From contig CAMYKZ010000037.1 in assembly GCA_947259045.1 (NCBI GenBank), positions 1 to 53,684 of the forward strand: a DNA stretch of 53,684 nucleotides, in the 5' to 3' direction. Below the pieces are notes generated by a model, which was not told where the DNA came from, searched no databases, and worked only from the letters and a program-made list of their open reading frames with translations. The DNA is from an uncultured Afifella sp. GTDB taxonomy: Bacteria; Pseudomonadota; Alphaproteobacteria; Rhizobiales; Afifellaceae. The position numbers and the translations under genes were made by a program. Below are positions 50,913 through 53,684 of the stretch, piece by piece; position 1 is the stretch's first letter, and each line of letters opens with the position of its first letter.

Positions 50913-51958
50913 TATTCCGCCTCAGCCTTCAGCACGGATTCAGTCACCTCGATATCCGCTTCCAAAGTCCGCGAGGCTTTGCAGCCGGTCTTCTGCAGAT
51001 GATCGTGATATACTTTCACAGCTTCCATCGGCGAAAGCTCGGCTTCGACAACGCGGCGCATGCAGCGGACGATCTCCAGCGAATCGTCGGCGAAATAGAT
51101 TTTCCGCCCGAACAAAGCGACGCGGGCGCCGAACCGCGCGGCCTGGCCGACAAGTTCGAACGTATCGCGCGTGGTGCCCGCACTGCCGCCGAGGATACCG
51201 ACCACAAGATTAGCCGGATCGTAGGCGGCAAGTTCCTCCATCGCGCGGGCGCCGTTATATTGCATCTTGAGGAACAGCGGCCGTTCCGGCGTCGCCACAC
51301 CGGCAAGACAGCGGATAATCGCGTCATTGACATAGGTGCCGAGATCCGTGTCGCCCGTGTCGATGTCAAAGGCGGGATTGAACACTTCCAGGAAATGCCG
51401 CATCCCGGCATCGGAAGCCTCCTCGCGAAACGCGGCATAGGCTTCAAGTGCTGCCACATCATGATCGAGGTCGTTGTAAAAGGTCACCGCATAAAGCCCC
51501 AGGTCACAGACTGCCCCGGCGCGGTCAAGGCGCGCTGTGCGGAACGGCCGCGCCGCATGGTCTCTGTAGGACGCACCACGAAAACCCCAGATATCCGTTG
51601 TATCATTGAGGCGCACGGCGGGCGTTATGTCATGTCCGTCAAAGGCGTTTTCGGCGACCAGCGCCTCGGCTGACGAAAGCGACATCAGCATGATATCGGC
51701 GAGCCCGGACACGGTCATCTCCTTCATCGCGTCCCTGTAGGCAGCCGCCGGCTTCATCCGGCCGGACGGCCCGCCGTCTTCGTTCAGGACCGGGCCAGGC
51801 GCCGCCGCGCCGCCGCCCATATCGCCATCCTTCGCATCGGCGATAATGAAGTCGGCCGGGCGATAGTCTCCGCTGCGAATGCGGGCCAGCTTCCGATCAA
51901 GTTTTTTGTGCGCGTCCGACAATTTCCGCTCCTGGGTTAATTCGGCCGGTGGGTACAT
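50912..51958 (-). CDS. class I aldolase-like protein (DeoC/LacD-type barrel)
   Basis: A 348-residue TIM-barrel protein. Segments typical of DeoC/LacD/fructose-bisphosphate class I aldolases: FIIADAKDGDMGGG, LADIMLMSLSSAEALV, AGAVCDLGLYAVTFYND, MRHFLEVFNP, LFLKMQYNGARAMEEL (Lys suited for Schiff base) and VVGILGGSAGTTRDTFELV. The family fits an aldol cleavage of a phosphorylated sugar made by the kinase encoded next. Start ATG 51958 after GGGTGAA. No transporter for the sugar is next to it. Confidence 0.82.
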   Translation of the reverse strand: MYPPAELTQERKLSDAHKKLDRKLARIRSGDYRPADFIIADAKDGDMGGGAAAPGPVLNEDGGPSGRMKPAAAYRDAMKEMTVSGLADIMLMSLSSAEALVAENAFDGHDITPAVRLNDTTDIWGFRGASYRDHAARPFRTARLDRAGAVCDLGLYAVTFYNDLDHDVAALEAYAAFREEASDAGMRHFLEVFNPAFDIDTGDTDLGTYVNDAIIRCLAGVATPERPLFLKMQYNGARAMEELAAYDPANLVVGILGGSAGTTRDTFELVGQAARFGARVALFGRKIYFADDSLEIVRCMRRVVEAELSPMEAVKVYHDHLQKTGCKASRTLEADIEVTESVLKAEAE

Positions 51959-52211
51959 TTCACCCGGCCTGGCTCATTTCCAATGACAGTTCTGGCCCGA
52001 ATTGGGATCCAGTACAATGAAAAGCCCAAAGGATTGCGCCGTCAGCGGCTGTTTGCAATTCCGGCCGTGACTTTTTCAGTCCATCGAACTTTTTCCCGCA
52101 CAACTTTCCGTTTCAACACAAATGCTTGCCCGATCATCGGCAGATTGCGGCGAACCAAACCCTGTACTGCCGCGTCTCACCATTATCGGAAACGAAGACA
52201 AGGACTGCACC

Positions 52212-53063
52212 ATGACACATCGTTCTTTCCTATCGGCGGCATCTGCCCGCACGGCCATCGCGGCAACCCTGACGGCAAGCCTGCTCATCCAGACGGCCGA
52301 TGCCGGCGGCTGGGTGGCGCGGCACGGCATGACCGGCGCCGGTTACCAGAAAACCTTCAACGCCCAGGTGGACAACGGATTGAGGCTTGCCACCGTCGAT
52401 GGCGCCGCCACGGCCCAGGGTATGCGTTATGCCGCAATCTGGGAGAAGAAAGTGGGCCGGCGCTGGATCGCGCGCCATGGCATGTCGGCGGCTCAATATC
52501 AGGCCGAAGTCACACAAAAACACGCCAACGGCTACCGTCTGATCGACATCAGCGCCAGCGGCCGCGGTAACGATCACGGTACATTCGCGGCCCTCTGGGT
52601 CAAGGCTGGCGGCGCATGGGTGGCCCGGCACGGGCTGACCTCGGCGCAATATCAGCAGGCCTTCGACAAATTTACCCAACAGGGTTACCGCCTGCGCGAC
52701 GTTGAAGGCTACATGACCAAACAGGGCCTGCGCTACGCCGCCCTGTGGGCCAAGGGCGGCAATGGCGGCTTCGTTGCCCGGCACGGCATGAGCGGCCAGT
52801 CCTATCAGGCAAAATTCGACCAATATACGGCGCAGGGTTTTCGTCTGACGCATGTCGACGGATATTGGACACCCAATGGCGTGCGCTATGCCGCGATCTG
52901 GGAAATGGCCGGAAACGGCGCCTTTGTCGCCCGCCACGGCATGACCGGCTCATCCTACCAGTCGGCATTCGACACCTATGTCGGCCAGGGATATGCGCTG
53001 AAACATGTCAGCAGCTATTGGGATGGCAGCCAGGTCCGCTATGCCGCAATCTGGAACCGCTGA
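52212..53063 (+). CDS. secreted protein of five BTRD-type tandem repeats
   Basis: 283 residues with a signal peptide (ARTAIAATLTASLLIQTADA) followed by five repeats of about 48-50 residues. Each has a W/F-V-A-R-H-G-M-S/T start (GGWVARHGMTG, RRWIARHGMSA, GAWVARHGLTS, GGFVARHGMSG, GAFVARHGMTG), then Y-Q..F, GYRL and a final RYAAIW/ALW. This is the bacterial tandem repeat domain (BTRD1, polyglycine-hydrolase-like propeller) pattern. The fold is a beta-propeller-like, probably extracellular module; its ligand is unknown. ATG 52212 lies after a weak ribosome binding site. Stand-alone gene. Confidence 0.85.
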   Translation: MTHRSFLSAASARTAIAATLTASLLIQTADAGGWVARHGMTGAGYQKTFNAQVDNGLRLATVDGAATAQGMRYAAIWEKKVGRRWIARHGMSAAQYQAEVTQKHANGYRLIDISASGRGNDHGTFAALWVKAGGAWVARHGLTSAQYQQAFDKFTQQGYRLRDVEGYMTKQGLRYAALWAKGGNGGFVARHGMSGQSYQAKFDQYTAQGFRLTHVDGYWTPNGVRYAAIWEMAGNGAFVARHGMTGSSYQSAFDTYVGQGYALKHVSSYWDGSQVRYAAIWNR

Positions 53064-53381
53064 GCGCGCCAGCAAACCGCCGCCGGGTGCGTTCGCGCCT
53101 GGCGGCTTGCCCCGGACTGCCCGCTTGGACGACCGCATTGCGTGACCTTTGCTGGATCGCGGTTCTTGGTCGGTTTGGGCGGGAGGCAGTCATTCGCTGC
53201 TCGTGCGAACACGCCATGCCTCAGAAGACCGGCGTATGGCGTGATGTGACCAAAACACGCTCAGGGGAAAGCCTATATTCTGAAGAGTAGATTGATCCCT
53301 TCCTAATTCTAGGCCAGTCGGCTGTCAAAGATGTTTAGGTTGGCCACGACTGACATTGCAATAAAACCGAGGAGAACTTCT
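53064..53381. other. 318-bp intergenic region
   Basis: No supported gene. Just after the BTRD gene an imperfect hairpin CAAACCGCC..GGCGGCTTG (53074-53106) may terminate it. The rest should contain the promoter of the sulfatase gene; a GAGGAGAAC ribosome binding site lies at 53369-53377. A minus-strand 72-codon open frame over 53309-53527 overlaps the sulfatase and is judged a shadow. Confidence 0.5.
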
Positions 53382-53684
53382 ATGATAAACCTCACAAGAG
53401 ACGCGTTTGGATCTTTCGGCTTACGAACCGGACTTCGCCTGATGACTGTGGCTTGCGGAATTGCCTTTGCTTCGGCGGCATTCGCGCAGCAGGAAAAACC
53501 CAATATCGTGCTGATCAACATGGACAACTTTGGTTATGGCGAGCTCGGTGTTTACGGCGGGGGTATTGTCCGGGGCGGCGCCACGCCGCGCATTGACGAG
53601 CTGGCCAGCGAAGGGATGCGGCTTCTGAATTTCAATGTCGAGGCGCAGTGCACGCCCAGCCGTGCAGCGCTACTGACAGGCCGT
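53382..53684 (+). CDS. sulfatase (arylsulfatase-type), 5' part only
   Basis: ATG 53382 with GAGGAGAAC upstream; 101 codons to the window end without a stop. A signal peptide (GLRLMTVACGIAFASAAFA) precedes the mature start QQEKPNIVLINMDNFGYGELG, the sulfatase metal-binding strand (the second Asp of the usual DD pair is Asn here). The formylglycine motif is CTPSRAALLTGR, i.e. Cys-x-Pro-x-Arg, so a Cys-type sulfatase that needs FGE activation. It is exported to the periplasm and probably hydrolyses sulfate esters; substrate unknown because the C-terminal part lies outside. Confidence 0.9.
   Translation, partial: MINLTRDAFGSFGLRTGLRLMTVACGIAFASAAFAQQEKPNIVLINMDNFGYGELGVYGGGIVRGGATPRIDELASEGMRLLNFNVEAQCTPSRAALLTGR

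Overview
The window looks like a chromosomal segment of an alphaproteobacterium, probably Hyphomicrobiales (Rhizobiales). The signs are a GC-rich, densely packed gene layout with many 1-4 bp overlaps, an IalB-type protein, a DUF3309 miniprotein, a GlxA-family regulator, several binding-protein ABC importers and an N-methylglutamate-type methylamine operon. No rRNA, tRNA or CRISPR array was recognised.

Layout. 0-8 kb: small metabolic and accessory genes (TIGR04076, RidA, cupins, RraA-like, a frameshifted ialB-like gene, a 3-hydroxyisobutyrate-dehydrogenase-like enzyme, a Tat-exported intradiol dioxygenase, a DMT transporter and small membrane proteins). 8-11 kb: kbl-tdh threonine catabolism, then a dispersed palindromic repeat and a histidine phosphatase frameshifted at its start. 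11.5-13 kb: fetAB-type exporter on the minus strand. 13-20 kb: a complete polyamine-type ABC importer followed by creatinase and a translationally coupled MDR reductase, a candidate creatine uptake and degradation unit. 20-24 kb: a membrane GGDEF-EAL protein, a cyclase-family hydrolase and a uronate-dehydrogenase-like SDR. 24-32 kb: an amino-sugar locus, with nagA and an SIS isomerase/deaminase divergent from an ABC importer and a Gfo/Idh oxidoreductase. A 281-bp MITE-like element sits exactly between the two permease genes.

32-43 kb: GlxA-family regulator, four sarcosine-oxidase-like subunits, an XRE-cupin regulator, three GlxBCD proteins and a type III glutamine synthetase. Together these fit the N-methylglutamate pathway (mgdABCD, mgsABC, gmaS): GmaS makes gamma-glutamylmethylamide, MgsABC makes N-methylglutamate, and MgdABCD oxidises it. 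mgdA has lost its C-terminus by a small deletion. 43-48 kb: a frameshifted old-yellow-enzyme-type oxidoreductase, a group II PLP decarboxylase carrying two deletions, an unrecognised 303-aa protein and a class III nucleotidyl cyclase. 48-49 kb: a CRP-type regulator converges on the cyclase, and two TGTGA-N6-TCACA-type sites lie upstream of it. 49-53.7 kb: a secreted protein, a PfkB kinase-aldolase pair, a BTRD repeat protein and the start of a sulfatase.

Five genes carry frameshifts or small deletions (ialB-like, histidine phosphatase, mgdA, flavin oxidoreductase, decarboxylase). This is either real gene decay or a sequence-quality problem and should be settled before functional conclusions are drawn. 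The strongest candidates for something new are the cyclase-CRP-operator module with its associated operon, the creatinase-ABC unit, and the MITE that split an ABC operon at a stop codon.
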